From assembly GCA_039026915.1 (NCBI GenBank), contig JBCCLJ010000005.1:1-64000 (forward strand): a stretch of 64,000 nucleotides of DNA, given 5' to 3'. This document shows, in pieces, positions 7,979 to 16,960 of this stretch. The position numbers and the translations under genes are program-made. Numbering within the stretch: the first letter of the stretch is position 1; each line of letters begins with the position of its first letter. Below the pieces are notes generated by a model. The model had not been told where the DNA came from and did no database searches. It saw nothing but the letters and a program-made list of their open reading frames with translations. Source of the DNA: JBCCLJ01 sp039026915 (GTDB lineage Bacteria > Acidobacteriota > Thermoanaerobaculia > Multivoradales > Multivoraceae).

Positions 7979-10453
7979 ATGCGCCGGCCGCTGCTCGGCC
8001 CACAGCCTGTCTCGATCGTCGCGACGCTGGCCCTCGGGCTGGTCGCCGCCGCGGGGTTCGGCGCCGCCCGGGGGGCCGCCTCCGAGACGCAGCCGACGGC
8101 TGCCACCGCGCCGGCTGGCGGCGTCGCCACGGTCTCTGCGCTCGACTTTGCTCGCGAGAACCGTACGGTGCGTCAGTACTGCGTCCGCTGTCACCGCACC
8201 AAAGCGCCGAGCGGCGGTCTGTCGCTCGAGGGCTTCGACCTGGCGCACGCTGCGCGCGATGCAGAGACGGCCGAGAAGGTCATCCGCAAGCTCCAGTCGG
8301 GGATGATGCCGGCGCGTCCCGCACGTCGCCCTGCCCGCGAGGAGCTGACCCATCTCGCCGACACCCTGGCAGAGCAGGTCGATCGTCTCGCCGGCGACGC
8401 GCAGTCGTCCAGCGGGCGCACCTTTCAGCGGCTGAATCACGCAGAGTACGAGAACGCCGTCTACGATCTTCTCGGCTTCGAGGTCGACGCCGCCGCCTTC
8501 CTTCCAGCCGACACGGTCAGCGCCGGCTTCGACAACATCGCCGACGCCCAGGGGCTCTCTTCGTCCGTGCTCGAGGGCTACCTGAACGCCGCGGCCGAGG
8601 TCAGCCGGCGTGCGCTGGGCGAACGCCGTGTGGCGCCCCAGGAGACGAAGTACACGGTGTCGCGCTACGAGTCGCAGTGGGAGCAGGTCGAAGGCGCTCC
8701 CTACGGAACGCGCGGCGGGCTCAGCACCTGGCACGTCTTTCCGGCCGACGGCGACTACCGCTTCACGATGGCGTTCTTCGACGCGCCGATCGCCTTCCTC
8801 TACGGCTACACCACCTACCACCAGGAGCAGGTCGAGCTGTCGATCGACGGCGAGCGCGTCGCTCTCCTCGACCTCGACCACTGGATGGATGCCGACAACG
8901 AGAACCTGCCGACCGAACCGATCTTCGTGCGTGGCGGCCGGCGGCGTGTGACCGCGGCATTCCTGACGAAGAACGAAGGCCCGGTGACCGACCTCCTTTC
9001 ACCCTTCGAATGGAGCCTCGCCGACCGGACGATCGGCGCCGCCTACGGCATCACCACCCTGCCGCATTTGCGCGATCTGGCGATTGCCGGGCCCTATGGC
9101 GAGACGGGCCTGTCGTCTGCGCCGGCGCGCCGAGCGGTCTTCACGTGCCGTCCGACGACGCCCGCGGAGACTCGGCCCTGCGCGCGAAGCATCGTCGAAG
9201 GCCTGGCGGCCAAGGCGTATCGCCGCCCTCTCGAAGCGCGCGACCTCGACGGCCTGATGACCTTCTTCGAACAGGGTTTCCTCGCGGGCGGCTTCGAGGA
9301 GGGTGTGCGCGCCGCTCTCGAGGGAGTTCTCGCCAGCCCGCACTTCCTCTTTCGACTGGAGCGCCAGGCTCCGGGGGCCCCGGGCCAGGTCGACGACACG
9401 GCGCTCGCGTCGCGCCTGTCGTTCTACCTCTGGGCTTCGGCGCCCGATGAAGAGCTGCTCGAACTCGCGCGCTCGGGTCGCCTGGCGGACACCGAGGTGT
9501 TTGCAGGCCAGGTCGATCGGCTGCTGGCGAGCCCGAAGTCTTCGGCTCTCGCGCGTCGCTTTGCCGGTCAGTGGCTGCGCCTTCAGGATCTCGACGCGGT
9601 CCACCCCAACTCGCTCCTCTTTCCCGACTACGACGACCAGCTCGCCGCGGCGATGCGTCGCGAGACCGAGCTCTTCTTCGAGCATGTTCTGCGCAGCGGC
9701 GCCGCGGCCGACGAGTTGCTCACCGCGGAATACTCGTTCGTCAACGAGCGCTTGGCGCGCCACTACGGTCTGCGCGGCGTCGTCGGCGACCGCTTTCGCC
9801 GCGTCAGCTTGGCCAGCACGGAGCGTCGCGGCCTGCTCGGACACGGCAGCGTGCTGACGTCGACCTCTCACGCCGACCGCACCTCGCCCGTGCTGCGCGG
9901 CAAGTGGATCATGGGCGTCCTGCTCGGCAGTCCGCCGCCGCCGCCGCCGCCCGACGTGCCCGACCTCGAAGCCACCGAAGAGGTCGCGCACGGGCGACGA
10001 CTCACCGTGCGGGAACGCATGGAGATGCACCGGGCCAACCCCGCCTGCGCTTCCTGCCACGACGTCATCGATCCTCTGGGCCTCGCCCTGGAGACGTACG
10101 ACGTGACCGGAGCCCGCCGCATCAAGGACCAGGGACTCCTGGTCGACGCGACGGGCGAGATGTACGACGGTCGCGAGCTGCGCGGCGTCGAGCAGCTGCG
10201 CGGTGCGCTGCTGGACTACCGGCCTGCATTCCTGACGAACCTGACGGTGAACCTGATGTCTTACGGACTCGGTCGCCGGATCGAGGCGCCCGACATGCCC
10301 GAGGTGCGACGGATCGCGCGGCGCGCCGCGGCCCGCGGCGACCGTCTCGACGCCTACGTTCGCGAGGTCGCTCTGAGTCCTTCCTTTCGAGCCAACGACC
10401 GGGTGCAGGGAGCCTCTGCACCCCCTTCCGAAGAGACGCGGCGTCGCCGCTGA
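7979..10453 (+). CDS. Exported haem-c protein with DUF1587/1595/1592/1588/1585 domains
   Basis: This 824-residue protein has an N-terminal signal or anchor (about 10-32). A planctomycete-type cytochrome c domain follows with CVRCH at 68-72. DUF1587 starts near 147 (RTFQRLNHAEYENAVYDLLG). DUF1595 (AYRRPLEARD) and DUF1592 (LASRLSFYLWASAPDEELL) follow, then DUF1588 with a second haem motif CASCH (690-694) and a seven-proline run just before it, and DUF1585 (LTVNLMSYGLGR). The set is known from Planctomycetota, Acidobacteriota and Myxococcota and is usually next to a DUF1552 gene, as here. The biochemical role is unknown; two haem sites suggest an electron-transfer or oxidase function in the periplasm. 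Confidence 0.9.
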   Translation: MRRPLLGPQPVSIVATLALGLVAAAGFGAARGAASETQPTAATAPAGGVATVSALDFARENRTVRQYCVRCHRTKAPSGGLSLEGFDLAHAARDAETAEKVIRKLQSGMMPARPARRPAREELTHLADTLAEQVDRLAGDAQSSSGRTFQRLNHAEYENAVYDLLGFEVDAAAFLPADTVSAGFDNIADAQGLSSSVLEGYLNAAAEVSRRALGERRVAPQETKYTVSRYESQWEQVEGAPYGTRGGLSTWHVFPADGDYRFTMAFFDAPIAFLYGYTTYHQEQVELSIDGERVALLDLDHWMDADNENLPTEPIFVRGGRRRVTAAFLTKNEGPVTDLLSPFEWSLADRTIGAAYGITTLPHLRDLAIAGPYGETGLSSAPARRAVFTCRPTTPAETRPCARSIVEGLAAKAYRRPLEARDLDGLMTFFEQGFLAGGFEEGVRAALEGVLASPHFLFRLERQAPGAPGQVDDTALASRLSFYLWASAPDEELLELARSGRLADTEVFAGQVDRLLASPKSSALARRFAGQWLRLQDLDAVHPNSLLFPDYDDQLAAAMRRETELFFEHVLRSGAAADELLTAEYSFVNERLARHYGLRGVVGDRFRRVSLASTERRGLLGHGSVLTSTSHADRTSPVLRGKWIMGVLLGSPPPPPPPDVPDLEATEEVAHGRRLTVRERMEMHRANPACASCHDVIDPLGLALETYDVTGARRIKDQGLLVDATGEMYDGRELRGVEQLRGALLDYRPAFLTNLTVNLMSYGLGRRIEAPDMPEVRRIARRAAARGDRLDAYVREVALSPSFRANDRVQGASAPPSEETRRRR

Positions 10454-10474
10454 CCGCCTCCACTGGAGAGCCTG

Positions 10475-11881
10475 ATGATCAACTCCAAGAAGAAGCTCCC
10501 GAGACGCACCGTTCTGCGCGGTGTCGGCGCTGCGGTGGCGCTGCCCTTCCTCGACGCGATGGTGCCGGCCGGAACGGCCTGGGCGAGGCCGGGTGCGACG
10601 CGTGACGCGGCACAGGCCGAGGATCCGGCGCGTCTACTGTGCATCGAGATGGTGCACGGCGCTGCGGGCAGTAACGACTGGGGCGCGACGCAGAACTACT
10701 GGTCGCCGGCTGCGACCGGGCGCGACTTCGACCTTTCGCCCACCGCTCTCTCTTCGCTCGAGCCGTACCGCGACCGACTGACCATCGTCAGCAACACCGA
10801 CTGTCAGCAGGCGGAGGCTCTCGAAGCCGATGAGATCGGCGGCGACCACTACCGCTCGAGCGCCGTCTTCCTGACGCAGAGCCACCCGCGTCAGACGCAG
10901 GGTTCCGACGTCCTCGCGGGCACCTCTCTCGACCAGCTCTACGCCGCTCGCTACGGGCAGGAGACGTCGGTCCCGTCGATGCAGCTGTGTATCGAGAACG
11001 TCGATCAGGCCGGCGGTTGCGACTACGGCTACGCCTGCGTGTACTCGGACACGGTGAGCTGGCTGTCGCCGACCGAGCCGCTGCCGATGATCCGCGATCC
11101 GCGCGCCGTCTTCGACCGGCTCTTCGGCGTCGGCGGAACTCCCGAGCAGCGCGCCGCGCGCGCCGCGAGCCGTCGCAGCGTGCTCGACTGGATCGTCGAC
11201 GAGGTCGCTCATCTGCAGCGCGAGGTCGGTGCCGAAGATCGGCTGCGACTCGACCGCTATCTGACCAATGTGCGCGAACTGGAACGACGCATCCAGAAGG
11301 TCGTCGAGCGCAACAGCTCGGGCGAGGCGCGTGCGCTCCCCGAAGCCCCCGCCGGAGTCCCCGACTCGTTCGGCGAGCACGTGCGGCTCATGTTCGACCT
11401 GCAGGTGCTGGCGTTCGCTTCGGACGTCACTCGCGTCTTCTCCTTCAAACTCGGTCGCGATGCTTCGGCTCGCGTCTATCCGGAGAGCGGGATCGACAAG
11501 GGCTTTCATCCGCTGTCGCACCACGGCGACAAGCACGAGGTCATCGAAGAGTTCGCCGAGCTGAACCGCTACCACGTTTCGCACGTTCCGTATCTGCTCG
11601 AGCGTCTGGAAGAGGTCACCGAAGGCGATCAGACGCTCCTCGACAAGACGGTCGTGCTCTACGGCTCCCCGATGGGCGATCCCAACCTGCACAATCACCG
11701 ACGCTGCCCGCTCTTCCTGGCGGGGGGCGGCAACGGTGCTCTCGACGGCGGCGTGCACCTGAAGGCCGACGACGGTACGCCGATGGCCAACGTCATGCTC
11801 GACCTACTGCATCGGCTCGGTCTCGAAGACCTCGACCAGTTCGGCGACAGCAACGGCACCGTGTCGCTCGCGGCGGGCTGA
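10475..11881 (+). CDS. Tat-exported DUF1552 protein
   Basis: This 468-residue protein begins with a twin-arginine signal (PRRTVLRGVGAAVALPFLDA), so it is probably folded in the cytoplasm, perhaps with a cofactor, before export. The rest matches DUF1552: the KLGRDASARVYPESG and FHPLSHHGDK segments and GSPMGDPNLHNHRRCPLFLAGG near the C-terminus. These metal-ligand-rich stretches resemble the alkaline-phosphatase/sulfatase-like fold suggested for DUF1552, a tentative view. It sits 21 bases after the DUF1592-type gene, with which DUF1552 almost always co-occurs, and its TGA overlaps the next ATG. Confidence 0.9.
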   Translation: MINSKKKLPRRTVLRGVGAAVALPFLDAMVPAGTAWARPGATRDAAQAEDPARLLCIEMVHGAAGSNDWGATQNYWSPAATGRDFDLSPTALSSLEPYRDRLTIVSNTDCQQAEALEADEIGGDHYRSSAVFLTQSHPRQTQGSDVLAGTSLDQLYAARYGQETSVPSMQLCIENVDQAGGCDYGYACVYSDTVSWLSPTEPLPMIRDPRAVFDRLFGVGGTPEQRAARAASRRSVLDWIVDEVAHLQREVGAEDRLRLDRYLTNVRELERRIQKVVERNSSGEARALPEAPAGVPDSFGEHVRLMFDLQVLAFASDVTRVFSFKLGRDASARVYPESGIDKGFHPLSHHGDKHEVIEEFAELNRYHVSHVPYLLERLEEVTEGDQTLLDKTVVLYGSPMGDPNLHNHRRCPLFLAGGGNGALDGGVHLKADDGTPMANVMLDLLHRLGLEDLDQFGDSNGTVSLAAG

Positions 11882-13770
11882 TGCGACGCCTGCGCTGGGT
11901 TCTTGCGGTTGCCTTGCTGGCGGTGGTTCCGGGCCTGGCTGCTGCGTCGACGGACACCGTGGTCGCCGCGGCGCGCGTCGGCGACGAAGCCCGCGTACGC
12001 GAGCTCTTGCGCAGCGGTGCCGACGTCGCCGAGCCAGAGGGCGACGGCATGACCGCGCTGCACTGGGCGGCGCACAATGGCGACGCCACCGTCGCCCGCA
12101 TGCTCGTCGTCGCGGGCGCGGATCTCGAGGCAGGGACTCGCGTCGGACGCTACCGCCCGCTGCACGTGGCGACGCGATCTGGGAGCTCGGACGTGGTCGC
12201 GGTACTCATCGAAGCCGGAGCCGACGTCGATGCTGGGACGACGGCGGGCGGCGGTCGTGCGCTGCACTTCGCGGCCGAGTCCGGCGATCTCGAGAGTCTG
12301 CGCCACCTGCTCGCTGCGGGTGCAGAGATCAACGCGGGCGACGAGGCCTGGATGCAGTCGCCCTTGCTCTACGCCGCGGCGCGGGGGCGCACAGCCGCCG
12401 TTCAGCTCCTGCTCGAAGGCGGCGCCGACATCGAATCGGCGAGTCGCGTCGTCTGGGTTCCCGAGAAAGCGACGGCGGAGCGTCAGGCGCGACGCAAGCG
12501 GGCCCAGAGACGCAGGGCGCTCGCGGCGCTGGAGACGCCGGAGGAGGACGACGCCTCGGGCGACGCAGCGAAGACGGAACCGGAGAAGCCGGCAGACGCC
12601 CCTCGAGAGCCGTCTTCGAAGGACGATCTGACCGAGTCTCCCGACCCTCGCGACGAGCCGGCTCCCGAACCCGCGTCCGAGAAGGCAGCCGAGACGGAGT
12701 CCGAAGTCTCTTCGCTCGAAGACTGGCAGCTCAGCGAGCCTTCCAAGGCCCAGAAGGTCGGCTTCGCGCCCGGCTACCACGATCTCGTCGGCGGGCACGG
12801 TGGCCTGACCGCGCTGCACCTGGCCGCGCGCGAAGGTCACGTCGAAACCGTGCTCGCGCTTCTCGATCGCGGCGCGCGCATCGATCGACCGAGCGGCGGC
12901 GACCAGACGACGGCTCTGATGTTCGGCGTCATCAACGGCCACTTCGATCTGGCCATGGAGCTTCTTGGGCGCGGGGCCGATCCGAACGCGCTCACGGCGG
13001 CCGGCGCGAGCCCGCTGCACGCGGTCCTCAACACTCAGTGGGCCCCCAAAGCGAGCTATCCGCAGCCGGGTGCCTATCGACAGCAGGAGACGGACTACCT
13101 CGAGCTGATGGAGGCGCTGCTGAAAGCGGGCGCTCGACCCAACGTCCGGCTCAGCAAGCATCTCTGGTACGTGTCGTACAACTTCGAGCAGCTCGAAGAC
13201 ATGACCGGTGCGACCCCGTTCTGGCGCGCCGCCTACGCGACCGACGTCGAGGCCATGCGCCTGCTGCACCGCTACGGAGCCGATCCCACGATCCCCACGA
13301 GCAAGCTGCCGCCGCGCCGGCGGGTCGATCCGAGCCTCAAGTCCGGCCTCGCCGCCAAGAACGATCTCTCGGGGGTGCCGCCGGTCGAGACCGGAGGTCC
13401 GCATCTTTCGCCGCTTCATGCAGCCGCGGGCGCGGGCTATGGCGAGCGCTTCTCCGGCCACGCCCACCGTCACGTGCCCGACGGTTGGATGCCGGCGGTG
13501 CGCTACCTGGTCGAGGAGCTGGGGCTCGATGTCCGCGCCCGCGACCACAAGGCCTTCACGCCGCTGCACAACGCAGCGGCCCGCGGTGACGACGAGATGG
13601 TCCTCTATCTCATCTTTCGCGGTGCCGACGTGCACGCCAAGACGCGCAAAGGGCAGACGACCGCAGACATGGCCAACGGACCGGTGCAGCGCGTCAGGCC
13701 GTACGAGTCGACGCTGGCACTGCTCGAGAGCCTCGGCGTGGTCAACAACGGCAACTGCCTGTCCTGCTGA
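11881..13770 (+). CDS. Secreted ankyrin-repeat protein with C-terminal CxxC
   Basis: This 629-residue protein has a signal peptide (1-21). An N-terminal set of about five ankyrin repeats runs to about residue 195 (for example GMTALHWAAHNGDATVARMLV). An acidic, Pro/Glu/Ser/Lys-rich linker follows (about 205-290), then a second ankyrin block starting at GLTALHLAAREGHVETVLALL. The chain ends in NCLSC, a CxxC pair. The start ATG overlaps the DUF1552 stop (TGATG), so this is the third gene of a coupled DUF1592-DUF1552-ankyrin operon, an arrangement seen in other Acidobacteriota. The ankyrin protein is a likely periplasmic binding partner for the other two; that role is inference. Confidence 0.88.
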   Translation: MRRLRWVLAVALLAVVPGLAAASTDTVVAAARVGDEARVRELLRSGADVAEPEGDGMTALHWAAHNGDATVARMLVVAGADLEAGTRVGRYRPLHVATRSGSSDVVAVLIEAGADVDAGTTAGGGRALHFAAESGDLESLRHLLAAGAEINAGDEAWMQSPLLYAAARGRTAAVQLLLEGGADIESASRVVWVPEKATAERQARRKRAQRRRALAALETPEEDDASGDAAKTEPEKPADAPREPSSKDDLTESPDPRDEPAPEPASEKAAETESEVSSLEDWQLSEPSKAQKVGFAPGYHDLVGGHGGLTALHLAAREGHVETVLALLDRGARIDRPSGGDQTTALMFGVINGHFDLAMELLGRGADPNALTAAGASPLHAVLNTQWAPKASYPQPGAYRQQETDYLELMEALLKAGARPNVRLSKHLWYVSYNFEQLEDMTGATPFWRAAYATDVEAMRLLHRYGADPTIPTSKLPPRRRVDPSLKSGLAAKNDLSGVPPVETGGPHLSPLHAAAGAGYGERFSGHAHRHVPDGWMPAVRYLVEELGLDVRARDHKAFTPLHNAAARGDDEMVLYLIFRGADVHAKTRKGQTTADMANGPVQRVRPYESTLALLESLGVVNNGNCLSC

Positions 13771-13907
13771 AGCTCGCGGCGTCGGCGACAGGGCGAGCCG
13801 ATCGACGATCGTCCGGCTGCGGGCTCGAAGTCGAGTGCTCGGGGACGAGGCGACAGAAGGCGAAGAGGCAAAGGAAATAGCAGGCGGCCGACGAGCGTCT
13901 AGCCTCT

Positions 13908-16106
13908 GTGATCCCCGAAATCCCGTTGCGGTGGTGGGCGCCGGTCGCCGTCCTCGTCGGCACGCTCGCGCCGACCTTCGCTCAGCCGCCCGCCGAGCGC
14001 CCGGCCCTCCGCGCCCGCGGTCTCGAGACTCCTCCCGTGATCGACGGGCAGGTGCTCGAGGATCCGGTTTGGTCCGGCGTCGATGCCGCGACCGACTTCT
14101 GGCAGGTCGAGCCTCTCGAGGGCGACGCCTCGGAACGCACGGAGGTTCGCATCGCCTTCACCGAAGAGCACCTCTATGTCGGGGTCGTCTGCTTCGACAC
14201 GGAGCCCGATCGGCTCGTGATCGGCGATACGCGCCGCGACTCCCGGCTCGGCGAGTCCGACAGCGTGCGGCTGATCTTCGACACCTTTCGCGACGGTCAG
14301 AACGGCTTTCTCTTCGGCACCAACGCGGCCGGCATCGAGTACGACGCGCAGATCACCGAGCAGGGCGGCCAGCGCAGCCGGAGAGGACCTCCCTCGGGGT
14401 TCAACCTCGACTGGAACACTGCCTGGCAGGTCGAAGCCCTGGTGGGTGACTTCGGCTGGAGCGCGGAGTTCGCGATCCCGTTTCGTTCGCTGCGCTATCC
14501 GGGCGGTCGCGAGCAGATCTGGGGCTTCAACGTCGAGCGGGTGATCGGTCGCAAGCTCGAGCGTTCGTACTGGGCCTCGATGGATCGGCGCTGGCGCATC
14601 TCCCGTGTCTCCGAGGCGGGACGTCTGTTCGGCTTGGCCGTGCCGAAGCAGCGCAACCTCAACGTCACGCCCTACGTGCTCGGCTCGGGGCGCAGCGTCG
14701 ATGAAGAGGACGACTCCGAGGTCGATTTCGGTGTCGACGTGAAGTACGGCGTCACGCCTTCGCTGATCCTCGACGTCACCTACAACACCGACTTCGCCCA
14801 GGTCGAAGCGGACGACCAGCAGGTCAACCTGAATCGCTTCAACCTCTTCTTCCCGGAGAAGAGACCGTTCTTTCTCGAGAACGCCGGGCTCTTCTCCGTC
14901 GGCAGTCCGGGCGAGCTGCAGCTCTTCTTCAGCCGCCGCATCGGCATCCAGGACGGCCGGCAGGTGCCGATCCTCGGCGGTGCGCGGCTGTCGGGCCGCG
15001 CCGCGGGGCTCAACGTGGGCTTTCTCAACATGCAGAGCGAGGAGGCGCGCGACGAGGATGGAGAGGTGCTGCCGGCAGCGAACTTCTCGGTTGCGCGGGC
15101 CGTCAAGGAGCTGCCCAACCGTTCGGCGGTCGGTGTCATGGCGGTGCACCGCCAGGAGACCGGCTCGTCAGCGGACGGCGACGCACGCAACACGGCCTAC
15201 GCCGTCGACGGCCGCTGGGGCATCGGTCGGAACCTCGATCTCCAGGCGTACGCAGCCGGCTCGTCGACGCCCGACATCGAGGACGATGAGTATGCCTTCT
15301 CGCTGAGCGCCAACTACTCGTCGAGGCGCTGGCGCGCCGGCGTCGGCTATACCGAGGTCGGCGAGGGTTTCAATCCCGAGGCGGGCTTCTTGAGCCGGAC
15401 GGCCTATCGCCGGCCCTCCTTCTTCGTGCAGCGCACCGTTCGTCCCAAGGACAAGTTCGGCATCCTCGAGATCCGGCCTCGCATCTTCCTGGTCACCTTC
15501 GAGGACTTCGACGGCTTCGAAGAGACGACCTTCCTCTCGGTCGGCGGCGACATCGAGTGGCAGAACGGTTTTCAAATCAGCGCTTCGACCGGCCGCAACA
15601 CGGAGGGCGTGAAGGAGGCCTTCGATCTGACCGACAACGTCACCATTCAGCCGGGCACCTACGAGGTCACAGACAGCCGGGTCTCGATCGAAACGACACG
15701 CGCTCGGGCGATCAGCGTGCGCGGGACCCTGCGCCACGGCGGCTTCTTCAACGGTGAGCGCGACGGCCTCAACGTCGACGTCCTGCTGCGAGCCGGCGAG
15801 CGGCTGACGTCGTCGATCGGCTGGTCCGTCAACGAGCTCGACTTCGGCAGCGAGGTGTCGAGCACGAACCTCGGTAGCCTCAGGGCGACCTACTCGTTCA
15901 CCAACAACCTGTTCCTCGAGGCCCTGATCCAGTACAACGACGTCGCCGATCTCGTCTCCAGCAACCTGCGCTTCTCGTGGCTGCAGAGGTCGAACACCGG
16001 CCTCTTCGTGGTCTACAACGACAATCGCGGCATCGGCGCAGAGGGAGCACCCCCGGATCGCTCGGTGATCGTGAAGTTCTCGAAGTTCTTCGACGTGTTC
16101 GACTGA
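13908..16106 (+). CDS. DUF5916 outer-membrane protein with CBM9-like domain
   Basis: This 732-residue protein has a signal peptide (about 8-26). A CBM9-like beta-sandwich follows (about 40-195: PPVIDGQVLEDPVW, HLYVGVVCFD, FGWSAEFAIPFRSLRY). The remainder matches DUF5916, whose long alternating strands suggest an outer-membrane beta-barrel; NLNRFNLFFPEKRPFFLENA is a typical family stretch. Homologues are common in Bacteroidota and Acidobacteriota and sometimes sit near carbohydrate or peptide-use genes. The GTG start lies 137 bases after the ankyrin gene. A pentahaem cytochrome follows after only 11 bases, so the two are probably co-transcribed. Confidence 0.85.
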   Translation: MIPEIPLRWWAPVAVLVGTLAPTFAQPPAERPALRARGLETPPVIDGQVLEDPVWSGVDAATDFWQVEPLEGDASERTEVRIAFTEEHLYVGVVCFDTEPDRLVIGDTRRDSRLGESDSVRLIFDTFRDGQNGFLFGTNAAGIEYDAQITEQGGQRSRRGPPSGFNLDWNTAWQVEALVGDFGWSAEFAIPFRSLRYPGGREQIWGFNVERVIGRKLERSYWASMDRRWRISRVSEAGRLFGLAVPKQRNLNVTPYVLGSGRSVDEEDDSEVDFGVDVKYGVTPSLILDVTYNTDFAQVEADDQQVNLNRFNLFFPEKRPFFLENAGLFSVGSPGELQLFFSRRIGIQDGRQVPILGGARLSGRAAGLNVGFLNMQSEEARDEDGEVLPAANFSVARAVKELPNRSAVGVMAVHRQETGSSADGDARNTAYAVDGRWGIGRNLDLQAYAAGSSTPDIEDDEYAFSLSANYSSRRWRAGVGYTEVGEGFNPEAGFLSRTAYRRPSFFVQRTVRPKDKFGILEIRPRIFLVTFEDFDGFEETTFLSVGGDIEWQNGFQISASTGRNTEGVKEAFDLTDNVTIQPGTYEVTDSRVSIETTRARAISVRGTLRHGGFFNGERDGLNVDVLLRAGERLTSSIGWSVNELDFGSEVSSTNLGSLRATYSFTNNLFLEALIQYNDVADLVSSNLRFSWLQRSNTGLFVVYNDNRGIGAEGAPPDRSVIVKFSKFFDVFD

Positions 16107-16117
16107 GGAGATCGACG

Positions 16118-16870
16118 ATGAGATGGCTTGCGACCCTCGCTCTTCTGGCCATCGCGGTCTTCGCGCCGGAGGCCGCGAAGGCCCAGAATCGCTGCTACAA
16201 CTGTCATCTCGCCCAGCAGCGTGAGGAAGACGCCGATCACCTGCGGGACTGGCGCGATTCGGTCCACGACCGCGCCGGCGTCGGCTGTGAGGACTGCCAC
16301 GGCGGTGACGCCGGCACGCTGGTCCAGCTTCGGGCACATCGCGGCGTGCTGCACAGCCTCCTCAGGAAGTCACCGACACACTGGAAGAACCTGCCGTCGA
16401 CCTGCGGTGGCTGCCACGAGACGCTCTTCGCCGCGGCACAGCGAAGCGCTCACTGGGCGCTCTTCTCCGAAGGAGAGCGGCGCGCTCCGTCGTGTGCGAC
16501 CTGCCACGGACCCCTCGCCGTCGCGGGTCTCGGGTCGGGCGGTCTGAGCGGGCAGTGCTCGACCTGCCATGAAGCGGATTCCGAAGTTGGCCGCCAGATG
16601 GGGCGCAGGAGCTATCTCGCCAGAATTCGGGAGGTGCGGGCTGTCGTGCAGCGCGTCGGGCGTCGTGTCCTGCAGATCCGCGATCCCGGCGTGCGGCACG
16701 ACGCGGGGGCCGTCTACTTCGACGGCCAGCAGACCTGGGAGGAGGCGATGGAAGAAGCCCACGCCTTCGAGCTGACCGAGATGCTGGAGTCGCTCGATCG
16801 AGCGGAGGATCGACTGCTGGAGCTCGAGTCGGCGCTCGCTGAAATGAACGAAGAACAGCGCGAGCGCTGA
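16118..16870 (+). CDS. Periplasmic pentahaem cytochrome c
   Basis: This 250-residue protein has a cleavable signal (1-22) and five CxxCH haem-binding motifs: CYNCH (26-30), CEDCH (57-61), CGGCH (96-100), CATCH (126-130) and CSTCH (147-151). Extra histidines between them (for example HLRDWRDSVH) could serve as distal ligands. After the haem part, about residues 160-250 contain no haem site and end in a charged helical, possibly coiled-coil, segment. Spacing and size recall small tetra- or pentahaem electron carriers, but I cannot place it in a named family. It follows the DUF5916 gene by 11 bases and ends facing glutamine synthetase. Confidence 0.85.
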   Translation: MRWLATLALLAIAVFAPEAAKAQNRCYNCHLAQQREEDADHLRDWRDSVHDRAGVGCEDCHGGDAGTLVQLRAHRGVLHSLLRKSPTHWKNLPSTCGGCHETLFAAAQRSAHWALFSEGERRAPSCATCHGPLAVAGLGSGGLSGQCSTCHEADSEVGRQMGRRSYLARIREVRAVVQRVGRRVLQIRDPGVRHDAGAVYFDGQQTWEEAMEEAHAFELTEMLESLDRAEDRLLELESALAEMNEEQRER

Positions 16871-16895
16871 CCGTTCGTACACCCCAACAAACGAA

Positions 16896-16925
16896 GGCCG
16901 TCCGAGACACGTGTCTCGAACGGCC
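16896..16925. terminator. Bidirectional hairpin between cytochrome and glutamine synthetase genes
   Basis: GGCCGT-C-CGAGACA pairs with TGTCTCG-A-ACGGCC around a two-base centre: 13 base pairs with a single mismatch. It lies midway between two convergent genes (stops at 16870 and 16961), so it probably ends both transcripts even though no long U run is present. Confidence 0.75.
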
Positions 16926-16960
16926 CACGCGGTGTTTGACGGGCGAAGTGACGTGAAGTC

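Noticed and set aside
6635..8881. Very long leftward open frame (748 codons) across the DUF2911 gene and the start of the haem-c gene
   Set aside because: It runs opposite to or out of frame with two clear gene families, and its peptide is Arg/Gly/Ala-rich without any domain; typical of shadows in high-GC DNA.
9931..9951. Run of CCG codons in the DUF1592-type gene as a possible assembly error
   Set aside because: It encodes a seven-proline stretch just before the DUF1588 part, where proline runs are common in this family, and the frame stays open.
11695..13635. Long leftward open frame opposite the ankyrin gene
   Set aside because: The forward gene has a signal peptide, ankyrin repeats and a start overlap; the antisense product is Arg/Gly-rich with no domain.
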